Shown here one piece after another: positions 26,548 through 33,973 of a stretch of 56,895 nucleotides of DNA (the first letter of the stretch is position 1; each line of letters begins with the position of its first letter). A program made the position numbers and the translations under genes. The notes under the pieces are model-generated. The model did no database searches and was not told the origin of the DNA. It was given only the letters and a program-made list of their open reading frames with translations. Origin of the DNA: G020348385 sp964580235 (GTDB taxonomy: Bacteria > Acidobacteriota > Aminicenantia > Aminicenantales > Aminicenantaceae); NCBI GenBank assembly GCA_964580235.1, contig CAZOJY010000006.1:1-56895 (forward strand), given 5' to 3'.

Positions 26548-26560
26548 GATTAACCTCCTT

Positions 26561-26590
26561 AACCCGGATAATTCATAAATTATCCCGGTT
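26561..26590 (-). promoter_or_regulatory. Near-perfect inverted repeat abutting the infC ribosome site
   Basis: Two 13-base arms (AACCCGGATAATT and AATTATCCCGGTT) with one mismatch flank a four-base loop. The stem ends directly next to the AAGGAGG of infC. It may be a control hairpin for infC, a terminator remnant, or part of the repeat element beside the gap. Confidence 0.5.
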
Positions 26591-26592
26591 GC

Positions 26593-26606
26593 CCTGAATT
26601 ATTCAC
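26593..26606. repeat. Left-flank copy of the repeat's terminal palindrome
   Basis: CCTGAATTATTCA matches the first bases of the 56842-56895 repeat. Facing it across the gap is TGATTAATCCAGG (26761-26773) in opposite orientation. The pair looks like terminal inverted repeats of whatever lies in the gap. Confidence 0.5.
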
Positions 26607-26619
26607 GTACGAGTTTAAA

Positions 26620-26719
26620 NNNNNNNNNNNNNNNNNNNNNNNNNNNNNNNNNNNNNNNNNNNNNNNNNNNNNNNNNNNNNNNNNNNNNNNNNNNNNNNNN
26701 NNNNNNNNNNNNNNNNNNN
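26620..26719. other. Assembly gap (100 N)
   Basis: Exactly 100 N bases, the usual placeholder for an unknown gap length. Both flanks carry ends of the same dispersed repeat, so the gap is probably an unresolved repeat between thrS and infC. The real length may differ greatly. Confidence 0.95.
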
Positions 26720-26723
26720 AATG

Positions 26724-26776
26724 CATATAGCATTAAATCCCGCTAAAAAAATCATGTTTATGATTAATCCAGGTTA
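26724..26776 (-). repeat. Dispersed repeat end adjoining the thrS stop
   Basis: On the minus strand this reads TAACCTGGATTAATCATAAA and then CATGATTTTTTTAGCGGG and ATTTAATGCTATATG. It matches 56842-56895 with about five differences over 54 positions. The leading TAA is the thrS stop codon. Confidence 0.75.
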
Positions 26777-28696
26777 AATATTTATCCTCAACGATTTATT
26801 TTTAACCAAATCCTTGACTTTTTCAAGGAATTCATTGACATCTATTTTGCCTTTGTCTCCCGCTCCATGGATCCTGAGAGATACGGACTGTTCGGAAACC
26901 TCTCTATCTCCCACAATGCACATAAAGGGAATCTTGTGCACTTCGGCATCTCGGATCTTGTAGCTTATTTTTTCGCGCCGCAAGTCGAGAGAACCGCGCA
27001 GCCCTTCTTCTCTGAATCTTTTATCAAGGTTTGCAACATATTCGTTGTGTCTGTCTGCAATCGGAAGAAAGATCACCTGGACAGGAGCCAACCAGATAGG
27101 GAAGTTGCCTTTGTAATGCTCGATGAGCACCCCAAAAAATCTTTCCAGCGATCCCAACAGGGCTCTATGAATCAAATAGGGTCTCTTGGCCTTTCCGTCT
27201 TCACCCACATAACTTAGATCAAACCGCTCTGCCAAGTTGAAATCCAGCTGGATTGTGGTGCACTGCCAGGACCGCTGGAGGGCATCTTTAATTTTGATAT
27301 CGATCTTCGGGCCGTAAAAAACTCCGGCACCCGGGTCAATCTTGAAGTCTAGGCCTTTGTCTCCCAATGCTTTTTCTAAAGCCAGAGTAGCCTTATTCCA
27401 GTCATCCAGAAGCCCGCAATATTTATCCGGACATGTGGATAAAAACACATCAAATTCCTCAAATCCAAAGGCTTTCAACAGTTTTAGTGCAAGGGATATG
27501 ACGCGTTTGATCTCGTCTTCCAGTTGGTCTTCTCGACAAAAGATGTGGGCATCGTCCTGGGTAAAACCCCTTACACGCATCAGCCCATGAAGCACTCCGC
27601 TCCTCTCATACCTGTATACCGTACCGAGCTCTGCCCAACGGAGGGGGAGATCGCGGTAACTCCTAGGTCTGTTGTTGTACACCATGATGTGAAAAGGACA
27701 ATTCATGGGTTTCAGCTCATACTCCATTCCCTCGTGGAGAAGCGGAGGATACATGGCATCGTAGAACTCTGTATGCCCGCTCTGGCGCCAGACGTCAAGC
27801 TTGGCGATATGCGGGGAATAGACAATTCCATATCCGTCCTTGAAGTGTTCCTTGTACCAGAACTCCTCGATAACGCGTCTGATGGCCGAACCTTTGGGAT
27901 GCCAAAGGATCAGGCCTCCACCCAGTTTTTCGTTGAAGCTAAACAGGTCCAGCTCAGGGCCAAGTTTGCGATGATCGCGTTTTTTGGCCTCTTCTAAAAG
28001 ATTTAAGTATTTATCCAACTTATCCTTGGAGTAAAAGGCCGTTCCGTAGATCCTTTGAAGCTTCTTCCCCTTCTCGTCTCCTTTCCAGTAGGCTCCTGAG
28101 GAGGAAAGTATTTTAAAGTGTTTGATGTATCCGGAAGAAGGAACGTGAGGGCCCCGGCAAAAATCGATAAAATCCCCCTGTCTGTAGTTTGAAACGTCAT
28201 CCTCTCCTTTTTCCTGGATAAGTTCCACTTTCAAGGCCTGGCCCCTTTCCTTGAAGAGCTGCAGGGCTTCATGCTTGGACAGTATGATACGTTCTATCGG
28301 AACATTGCTCTGGACAATTTCTTCCATTTTCTTTTCGATTGTTTCCAAATCCTCGGGAGTGAAAGGCTGATCCCTTAAAAAATCATAATAAAATCCATTC
28401 TCAACAGCCGGCCCGACACCCGTCTGAGTCCCAGGAAAAAGCTCTAAGACAGCATGAGCTAAGAGATGGGATGCGCTGTGTCTCAGCACATCCAAAGCTT
28501 CATCCGAATCTTTATCGACCAATTCAAGCTGTACGTCTTCGGCCAATGGCGTGTCAAGGGAAACAAGTTGACCGTTGATTCGGGCAAGAAGAGCGCTCTT
28601 TTCCAAATTTTGGCTTGTTAAAAAATCAGAAATATTGGTGTTCTTTTTGATCGAACAGACAGACTTATTTATTGTTACTTTGATTAATTCCGTCAT
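26774..28696 (-). CDS. thrS: Threonyl-tRNA synthetase
   Basis: A 640-residue class II synthetase. An N-terminal TGS domain (1-62) is followed by the editing domain with HSASHLLAHAVLELFP (metal-binding His), then SAD residues including CRGPHVPSSG. The catalytic core follows: MNCPFH supplies the zinc Cys, with RYERSGVLHGLMRVRGFTQDDAH as motif 2 and the LIHRALLGSLERFFG block as motif 3. The C-terminal anticodon-binding domain runs from about 540. It heads the thrS-infC-rpmI-rplT-pheST run. No T-box features were seen in its short leader. The TAA stop belongs to a repeat end. Confidence 0.97.
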   Translation of the reverse strand: MTELIKVTINKSVCSIKKNTNISDFLTSQNLEKSALLARINGQLVSLDTPLAEDVQLELVDKDSDEALDVLRHSASHLLAHAVLELFPGTQTGVGPAVENGFYYDFLRDQPFTPEDLETIEKKMEEIVQSNVPIERIILSKHEALQLFKERGQALKVELIQEKGEDDVSNYRQGDFIDFCRGPHVPSSGYIKHFKILSSSGAYWKGDEKGKKLQRIYGTAFYSKDKLDKYLNLLEEAKKRDHRKLGPELDLFSFNEKLGGGLILWHPKGSAIRRVIEEFWYKEHFKDGYGIVYSPHIAKLDVWRQSGHTEFYDAMYPPLLHEGMEYELKPMNCPFHIMVYNNRPRSYRDLPLRWAELGTVYRYERSGVLHGLMRVRGFTQDDAHIFCREDQLEDEIKRVISLALKLLKAFGFEEFDVFLSTCPDKYCGLLDDWNKATLALEKALGDKGLDFKIDPGAGVFYGPKIDIKIKDALQRSWQCTTIQLDFNLAERFDLSYVGEDGKAKRPYLIHRALLGSLERFFGVLIEHYKGNFPIWLAPVQVIFLPIADRHNEYVANLDKRFREEGLRGSLDLRREKISYKIRDAEVHKIPFMCIVGDREVSEQSVSLRIHGAGDKGKIDVNEFLEKVKDLVKNKSLRINI

Positions 28697-28718
28697 TTAT
28701 GTACATTTTGCATTCAAA

Positions 28719-28748
28719 AAGGAAGGCAGTTCGGAATTATCTTTCCTT
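28719..28748 (-). terminator. Probable intrinsic terminator of tRNA-Val
   Basis: On the minus strand AAGGAA pairs with TTCCTT across a loop of about 18 bases, followed by a run of T. It lies between the tRNA 3' end and the thrS ATG, so it could end the tRNA transcript or attenuate thrS. Confidence 0.4.
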
Positions 28749-28771
28749 CACTCGAATACAGACTCCTTAAG

Positions 28772-28846
28772 TGGTAGGCGCGGAGGGGATCGAACCCTCG
28801 ACTTCTTCCGCGTCAAGGAAGCACTCTGCCACTGAGCTACGCGCCT
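28772..28846 (-). tRNA. tRNA-Val (anticodon GAC)
   Basis: A 75-base cloverleaf. The acceptor stem AGGCGCG pairs with CGCGCCT and is followed by A and an encoded CCA. The D stem begins GCTC. The anticodon stem is CTTCC/GGAAG with loop TTGACGC, giving anticodon GAC (28814-28812 on the minus strand). The T arm is GAGGG-TTCGATC-CCCTC. GAC reads the valine codon GUC. It has its own strong promoter. Confidence 0.95.
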
Positions 28847-28864
28847 AAGCTTTCAAGCTCCTAT

Positions 28865-28893
28865 ATATTAAAGATTTAGACTCCCAGTGTCAA
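28865..28893 (-). promoter_or_regulatory. Promoter of tRNA-Val
   Basis: TTGACA (28893-28888) and TAATAT (28870-28865) on the minus strand are exactly 17 bases apart. The predicted start is about 12 bases before the mature tRNA 5' end. This is one of the best promoter matches in the window. Confidence 0.75.
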
Positions 28894-28922
28894 CACACTC
28901 TAACTCCCTGAACGAGCACCTC

Positions 28923-29105
28923 TTAAACGGTGTCAAAAGCAGCCAGTTTGACCAGGAAAAGAATCCCAACGGTTTTGGAGGCGGCATCTTTTTTTTTGGG
29001 GCAAGGGCTTGGTTTTTCTCTGTACTTGTTCTTAGACGGTTGAGGGCCAGGCTTCCGCACCTTTTGCCAGGCGGGTTTTTGTCTTCGGTCAATTTTTCTC
29101 GCCAA
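28923..29105 (-). CDS. Possible small basic protein, unrecognised
   Basis: A 60-codon frame starting at TTG with AGGAAAAGG just upstream. The product is rich in Lys, Arg and Pro in its first 45 residues (MARKIDRRQKPAWQKVRKPG onward) and ends in a short hydrophobic stretch. I do not recognise it. It lies in the roughly 300-base stretch between the yfcE-like gene and the tRNA promoter, where a 74-codon frame also overlaps it. Coding status is doubtful. Confidence 0.25.
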   Translation of the reverse strand: MARKIDRRQKPAWQKVRKPGPQPSKNKYREKPSPCPKKKDAASKTVGILFLVKLAAFDTV

Positions 29106-29147
29106 TCCTTTTCCTAATTTATCGATAAAACAGGTGTCCCTGAGAAG

Positions 29148-29630
29148 CTAAAGAAAAATGATTTCAGCCTCCCATGTGACGGAATCCAATAAGGCAACCG
29201 TACTTTTTCCGGAAAGCCATCCTCCTGTCTCTCCGGGATTGATCATAAGAGTACCGTGAGCCGCTCTGATTTCTGGTTTGTGTGTGTGTCCGAAAACGAC
29301 AGTCTGGTATTTTCCTGACGAGGCATATTTATCCACGGAGACATGGATATGGCATATCAAGATCAGTCTGTCTGCATAGGAAAAAACAAGAGGAGCTTCC
29401 TTAATTTCCCCAAAAGGACGGATGGCTTTCTCCAATCCCTTTTTTTCTCCATCGCAGTTGCCGAAAACAGCTTTGACCGGACAGGAGAGATGCTCCAGCT
29501 CTCTTGCTGCAAATGGAGCGACAAAATCTCCGGCATGAATAACGAGTTCACATTTCATTTCAATGAAAAAGCGCACAACCTTCTTGATAGCATCACAATT
29601 ATCATGCGAATCAGACATGATACCGATCAT
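29148..29630 (-). CDS. YfcE/MJ0936-type metallophosphodiesterase
   Basis: A 160-residue calcineurin-like phosphoesterase. Metal motifs in order are SDSHDN, HAGDFV, GNCDG, CHIH and GHTHKPE, and NPGETGG closes the domain. Members cleave phosphodiester substrates in vitro; physiological targets are generally unknown. The ATG at 29630 has AAAGGAG six to seven bases upstream and is preferred over the ATG eight codons earlier. It stands alone, divergent from the arcC operon. Confidence 0.85.
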   Translation of the reverse strand: MIGIMSDSHDNCDAIKKVVRFFIEMKCELVIHAGDFVAPFAARELEHLSCPVKAVFGNCDGEKKGLEKAIRPFGEIKEAPLVFSYADRLILICHIHVSVDKYASSGKYQTVVFGHTHKPEIRAAHGTLMINPGETGGWLSGKSTVALLDSVTWEAEIIFL

Positions 29631-29723
29631 TCGCAACTCCTTTAGGTCTTTCATTCTAGATCAATTCTCCCCTGCTTGTCTATCCAAATTCCCCGGAGGT
29701 ATGCATTTCCACAACTCTATTCC

Positions 29724-29755
29724 TTGTTGAATAAATATAGGGCGTGTATTATACT
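29724..29755 (+). promoter_or_regulatory. Promoter of the COG2403-remnant/arcC/argF operon
   Basis: Two overlapping candidates are both spaced by 17 bases: TTGAAT 29727-29732 with TATACT 29750-29755, and TTGTTG 29724-29729 with TATTAT 29747-29752. A leader of about 35 bases follows. It contains a small hairpin (TTTGTC AAAA GACAAA, 29767-29782) just before an AGGAG ribosome site. Confidence 0.6.
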
Positions 29756-29796
29756 AAGCGTTCATTTTTGTCAAAAGACAAACAGGAGCTCATTCA

Positions 29797-29914
29797 ATGA
29801 AAAATGTCTCAATCATGGGCACACTCGGAAGAGATTTTCACAATTCTCAGGGTAACCTGCAATTTGGAGAAGATAGGCACACCTGATCTCAAGGAGATTC
29901 TCAGGAAATACTGA
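29797..29914 (+). pseudogene. Internally deleted COG2403 (cyclic 2,3-diphosphoglycerate synthetase-like) gene
   Basis: Only the two ends of a gene normally of about 450 codons remain. The ATG at 29797, with AGGAG nine bases upstream, opens MKNVSIMGTLGRDFHN, matching the conserved N-terminus (V-x-I-M-G-x-x-G-R-D-F-H-N). After that the frame diverges and stops at 29886. In another frame, up to the TGA at 29912-29914, the sequence encodes TILRVTCNLEKIGTPDLKEI then LRKY, matching the family's C-terminus (I-V-R-V-x-Y-x-L-x-E-I-G-x-P-x-L-x-D-V-L). The TGA overlaps the arcC ATG as TGATG, as an intact coupled gene would. Roughly 1.2 kb has been lost. Family consensus is from memory. Confidence 0.7.
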
Positions 29915-30864
29915 TGAAAAGAAAAATCGCTCTTATCGCTTTTGGAGGAAACGCTATCCTTCCAGACAATCAGAGAGGTTTGCAGTCCGAACAGATGAAT
30001 AACGCCCAAAGGGCAGCCCGCTTAATGATCCACATGGTCAAAAAGGGCTACGATCTTATCATTGTCCACGGCAACGGACCTCAGGTCGGAAATCTCCTTA
30101 TCCAGATGGAAGAAAGCATCACGAAAATTCCGCCTTTTTCTCTCGAAGTATGTGATGCGATGACCGAAGGAAGTATGGGATTCATGCTTGAGAAAGCCTT
30201 GACAAATGAGCTCAGAAAAAATTCTGTGGACAAAGAAGTGGTAACTCTTATAACACAGGTTGTGGTCGATCGTGAAGACCCGGCCTTCGATAAGCCCTCG
30301 AAACCCATCGGCCCGTTTTACTCCAAATACAGAGCCTCCATGCTCAGGAAACAGAAGAATTGGAAAATGATCGAAGATGCAGGCCGGGGATACAGGAAGG
30401 TCGTCCCCTCTCCAAAACCCATTGACGTTGTACCCAAATATGTGATCCGTGATTTGGTACTCGCAGGAAAAATCGTCATCGCTGCAGGAGGGGGTGGTAT
30501 TCCGATAATCATAAACGGCAACGGACTATTTCAAGGGGTAGAGGCCGTCATAGACAAAGATTATGCTGCCAGTCTGATCGCAAGAGAGGCAAAAGCGGAA
30601 TTATTTATCATTTTGACTAATGTTTCGCGTGTTTACCTGAACTTTGATAAATCCGAGAGGAAGCCCATATCGGTGATGACGGTGGATGAGGCCCAGGAAT
30701 ACTTGAGGCAGGGACAATTTCCTCCGGGTTCGATGGGTCCAAAAATCGAAGCCGCGATCGAATACATCCAAAGCGGAGGTGAAAAGGTTTTGATCACATC
30801 GGCAAATCATCTCAAAGCATCCTTGATCAACCGCTCAGGAACAAAAATTGTCGGCGCACATTAG
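29914..30864 (+). CDS. arcC: Carbamate kinase
   Basis: A 316-residue amino-acid kinase family enzyme. It has AFGGNAI near the N-terminus, the VHGNGPQVGNLL phosphate-binding block, CDAMTEGSMGFML, AAGGGGIPII and EAVIDKDYAASLIA. These are specific to carbamate kinase rather than acetylglutamate or glutamate kinase. It interconverts carbamoyl phosphate plus ADP with carbamate and ATP. Followed after 10 bases by argF, it could yield ATP from citrulline or agmatine breakdown, or feed carbamoyl phosphate to argF. No arginine deiminase is present here. Its ATG overlaps the stop of the deleted gene. Confidence 0.95.
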   Translation: MKRKIALIAFGGNAILPDNQRGLQSEQMNNAQRAARLMIHMVKKGYDLIIVHGNGPQVGNLLIQMEESITKIPPFSLEVCDAMTEGSMGFMLEKALTNELRKNSVDKEVVTLITQVVVDREDPAFDKPSKPIGPFYSKYRASMLRKQKNWKMIEDAGRGYRKVVPSPKPIDVVPKYVIRDLVLAGKIVIAAGGGGIPIIINGNGLFQGVEAVIDKDYAASLIAREAKAELFIILTNVSRVYLNFDKSERKPISVMTVDEAQEYLRQGQFPPGSMGPKIEAAIEYIQSGGEKVLITSANHLKASLINRSGTKIVGAH

Positions 30865-30873
30865 GAGGAAGAG

Positions 30874-31791
30874 ATGTTCCAAGACTTTTTGTCCATTCAC
30901 GATTTAACTCCTTACCAGTTCAGCCAAATCATGGACCTTGCGCGTGAAATCAAAGAAAAACCCAACCGTTTCAGAGATAGACTTCAGAACAAAATACTTG
31001 CCATGATATTTGAAAAACCGTCCCTTCGCACCCGGATGACATTCGAAACCGGTATGTTGCAGATGGGAGGAGGAGCTATCTACCTTTCTCCCTCCGACAT
31101 TCAGATGGGAACACGCGAGACGCCCTATGATGTGGGAAAAAACCTGGAAAGGTGGGTAGACGCTGTCATGATCCGGACATTTAGCCATCAAATCGCGGTA
31201 GATTTGGCCCATGTCTGCAGGATACCTGTTATCAATGCTTTGACTGATCTCCTTCATCCCTGTCAAGCCATGGCCGACTTTTTCACTCTCAAGGAGAATA
31301 TCGGAGATTTAGCCCACATGAAACTGGCCTACGTTGGAGATGGAAGCAATGTCTGCCACAGCCTTCTGTTTGCAGGGGCAAAAACAGGGGCAGAAATCTC
31401 CGTTGCCACGCCCGCTGGATATGAGCCCAATCCGGAAGTTGTAAAGCAGGCAGTACAAGATGGGCAAGAAACAGCGTTCGAAGTCTTTATCACAACCGAT
31501 CCAGCCGAAGCCGTTCAAAATGCGGATGCTGTCTACACAGACGTTTGGACCTCAATGGGTCAGGAAAGCGAAAAAGCAAAAAAAGCCATGATTTTTCCTC
31601 CTTTTCAAGTCAACAAAGAATTGCTGGCACAAGCAAAACAGGGGGCATTATTCATGCATTGTCTTCCTGCCCACAGGGGGGAGGAAGTGACAGACGAAGT
31701 TATCGACTCGGATCAATCAGTCGTATTTGATCAAGCGGAGAATAGACTTCATGTTCAAAAAGCCATTATGCTATTATTAATAGAACAATAA
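30874..31791 (+). CDS. argF: Ornithine carbamoyltransferase
   Basis: A 305-residue transcarbamylase. The carbamoyl-phosphate motif is SLRTR at 50-54 (often STRTR), HPCQ is at 128-131, the ornithine loop SMG is at 227-229, and HCLPAHR is at 262-268. These support ornithine rather than aspartate as substrate. It joins ornithine and carbamoyl phosphate to citrulline, or runs in reverse with ArcC to make ATP. GGAGGAAGAG precedes the ATG. The unknown lysine-tailed protein follows after seven bases. Confidence 0.93.
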   Translation: MFQDFLSIHDLTPYQFSQIMDLAREIKEKPNRFRDRLQNKILAMIFEKPSLRTRMTFETGMLQMGGGAIYLSPSDIQMGTRETPYDVGKNLERWVDAVMIRTFSHQIAVDLAHVCRIPVINALTDLLHPCQAMADFFTLKENIGDLAHMKLAYVGDGSNVCHSLLFAGAKTGAEISVATPAGYEPNPEVVKQAVQDGQETAFEVFITTDPAEAVQNADAVYTDVWTSMGQESEKAKKAMIFPPFQVNKELLAQAKQGALFMHCLPAHRGEEVTDEVIDSDQSVVFDQAENRLHVQKAIMLLLIEQ

Positions 31792-31798
31792 AACAAAA

Positions 31799-33934
31799 AT
31801 GGAAAAAGCAAACGAATACACAAACATTACTGAAGCTGATCTTTCTTTCCTGGAAAAAGAATTGCTTCAGATTAACATGGCACTAACTCTTAGCGAACTG
31901 GCCAAAAAAGTTGCCTTTAAAAAAACGTCCAGCCAACTCAAGCAGGAAGTAAAAATATATGATCCATATTGTCAATTCGAAGTGGGAGAGCTAATCTTAA
32001 AGGAGTATGATGAACCTCTGTTAGTTAGCAGCAAAGGAACAGAGCCCTTCAAAGGAGCCGTGGTGCTAAAGGTCATCAATAAAATCTCTTTAGAAAGCTT
32101 TGATTGCGAGATGTTGGAAGTGGGCTATTCGGGAGGCGGAACATTCCGTAAACACATCGATTACATGAAAAAGACAAAAACACAGGTTCTCCTTCCTTGC
32201 AACTGTGATCATAAAGGATTGGGAGCTAAAAAACTCAAAAAAGAGGAAGACCCGAGACTTGATCAGGTTCCGATGACAGATAAAGACCTTAAAAGTTTAG
32301 AAAAAAATCTGAACAAGGCCCTTTCCAAGAATGGAAAATTTTTTAATTGGAATGAATTCTGGCAACTCACACAAAAAAAGGTCAACATATCGGAAAAAAA
32401 GATTGAAGAGATCAAAAAACAATTCCGTGAATCACGGCAATCGGCTAACACAGCAGATATGTGTACTAAATTTTTCAAAAAAGATCCTTCTGATGATCAA
32501 TTCGATCTTCTTTGTCTGAGTTTGAACTACACTTTAGAAAAAAAATACAAAAAAAGTTTTGTGTTCGTCGCTCCAAAAGATTGGGGGAAATGGCATCTCA
32601 AAGAGATCATCGATGCCTTCTTTAGGGAGTTGCCCCTTTCGGCATCAAATGCAAAAATTCCTTTATCAAAAGAAAAAAGCAAACTTGAAAAAACCAAATT
32701 AAAAAAATTTCCTCTGAAAATATATTTGACCTGGAGGGAGATCCTCTCCGGAGGGATTAAGATTCCCAAAAGTATGAAGAGGTCGCTTGCCGACTTCAGA
32801 GAATACACGTTCACCGATAATGACGGGGAAAAAGATTACACGGTTTATTATTACCCCTCCCCTGGCATTTTTCTTGGTTTGAAAGAATTTTACGAAAACA
32901 ACAATGTCCCTCAAGGTGCAAGTCTGACTCTTGAAAAAATGAATCCTGGACATATCAGATTCTGGCTCAAAAAATCAAAAAAGAAGCTGTCTGTTCCTCG
33001 AGTCATTTATGATGCGAAAAAAGACAAATTTTCAGAAACCGGAGAAGAAGTGTTCACCTATTCCCTTCCCAACAAGATCATCCACCTCGAGCGAGAGACG
33101 TTAAGCAAACTCTGTTCGCTCTATGACCGGAGGGTCAAGCTAAACCTGAAGGAACTGCTCATTCTCATCTTTAACCATTTTGGACTGGAAGGGGAAACCT
33201 TGTTCCTCCATTACCTTCGCGCTTTTCACCTCGTGGATATGCTCAAACAAACCTCACAGGAAGATGTCGAAAAGACATTGATTCTATCTTCTGAATTCAG
33301 CAAGTCGGAAAAAAAGAAGGGAATCTTCTTTTATGAAGGGAAGGTTCGAACAGAAGAGGAAATCATAACCGATGAGATGATCGAAATTCCGGCAGAGATC
33401 CCAAGTGCCAAAGAAGTCACCGAAGCTCCCGGAACAGCTCATCTTACCATAGGAACCATAGAAGAAGACGTTCCCGTTCCAGAAACCCCAGAAGAGATAA
33501 TCATCGTGGAAGAAGCGGGAAAAAAACTCGAGAAAGCAGCTAAACAACCAACTCCTCTAGAACCCCCAGCACTTCCTGGCAGGGATAAAGCTGAAAAGAA
33601 GAAAAAGCTAGCCCCTCCCAAGAAAAAGAAAAAAGAGCGAAAGAGAACCGAAGCGGAAACGGCTCCACGTCGGAGAAAAGGAGAGAAAAGGTTTATCGAA
33701 GAGCGGATTGAGCTGGAAGAATCTGAAATGGAAGCCCTGGTTGCTGTGAAAGAAAAAAGGGAGAAAAAAGCAGAAAGGATTGCAGTTCACGACAAGAAAA
33801 AGAAGCAAGCATTTAAGGCACCAGTCACCGAGGAACCCAAATTTGGCATTTTTGCGGAAAAGTTAAAGACTGCCCTTGATAAGCAGAAAAAGCCTGGCAA
33901 AGCGAAAAAATCTCCCAAAAAAAAGAAAAAATAA
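31799..33934 (+). CDS. Unknown large protein with lysine-rich histone-like tail
   Basis: A 711-residue protein I do not recognise. Residues 1-60 are mostly helical and could be winged-helix-like. Residues 60-135 are strand-rich, with YSGGGTFRKHIDYMKKTK and a short CNC segment. Residues 160-275 are helical and charged. Residues 300-400 form a beta-rich block (KIYLTWREILSGGIKIPKSM, then a PSPGIFLGLKEFYENNNVP stretch) resembling a DNA-binding barrel. From about 515 to the end it is low-complexity acidic then Lys/Pro/Ala-rich, ending in KKKKK, as in histone H1-like tails. There is no signal peptide, so it is cytoplasmic. DNA or RNA binding is my inference. It has no ribosome site and starts seven bases after argF. 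Confidence 0.85.
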   Translation: MEKANEYTNITEADLSFLEKELLQINMALTLSELAKKVAFKKTSSQLKQEVKIYDPYCQFEVGELILKEYDEPLLVSSKGTEPFKGAVVLKVINKISLESFDCEMLEVGYSGGGTFRKHIDYMKKTKTQVLLPCNCDHKGLGAKKLKKEEDPRLDQVPMTDKDLKSLEKNLNKALSKNGKFFNWNEFWQLTQKKVNISEKKIEEIKKQFRESRQSANTADMCTKFFKKDPSDDQFDLLCLSLNYTLEKKYKKSFVFVAPKDWGKWHLKEIIDAFFRELPLSASNAKIPLSKEKSKLEKTKLKKFPLKIYLTWREILSGGIKIPKSMKRSLADFREYTFTDNDGEKDYTVYYYPSPGIFLGLKEFYENNNVPQGASLTLEKMNPGHIRFWLKKSKKKLSVPRVIYDAKKDKFSETGEEVFTYSLPNKIIHLERETLSKLCSLYDRRVKLNLKELLILIFNHFGLEGETLFLHYLRAFHLVDMLKQTSQEDVEKTLILSSEFSKSEKKKGIFFYEGKVRTEEEIITDEMIEIPAEIPSAKEVTEAPGTAHLTIGTIEEDVPVPETPEEIIIVEEAGKKLEKAAKQPTPLEPPALPGRDKAEKKKKLAPPKKKKKERKRTEAETAPRRRKGEKRFIEERIELEESEMEALVAVKEKREKKAERIAVHDKKKKQAFKAPVTEEPKFGIFAEKLKTALDKQKKPGKAKKSPKKKKK

Positions 33935-33973
33935 TACGGAATTCGTTCTTATATTTTTAATTTTTCTTGTTCG

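Noticed and set aside
28697..28771. T-box leader before thrS, also considered before valS and pheS
   Set aside because: No T-box antiterminator sequence or specifier-loop structure was seen and the leaders are too short.
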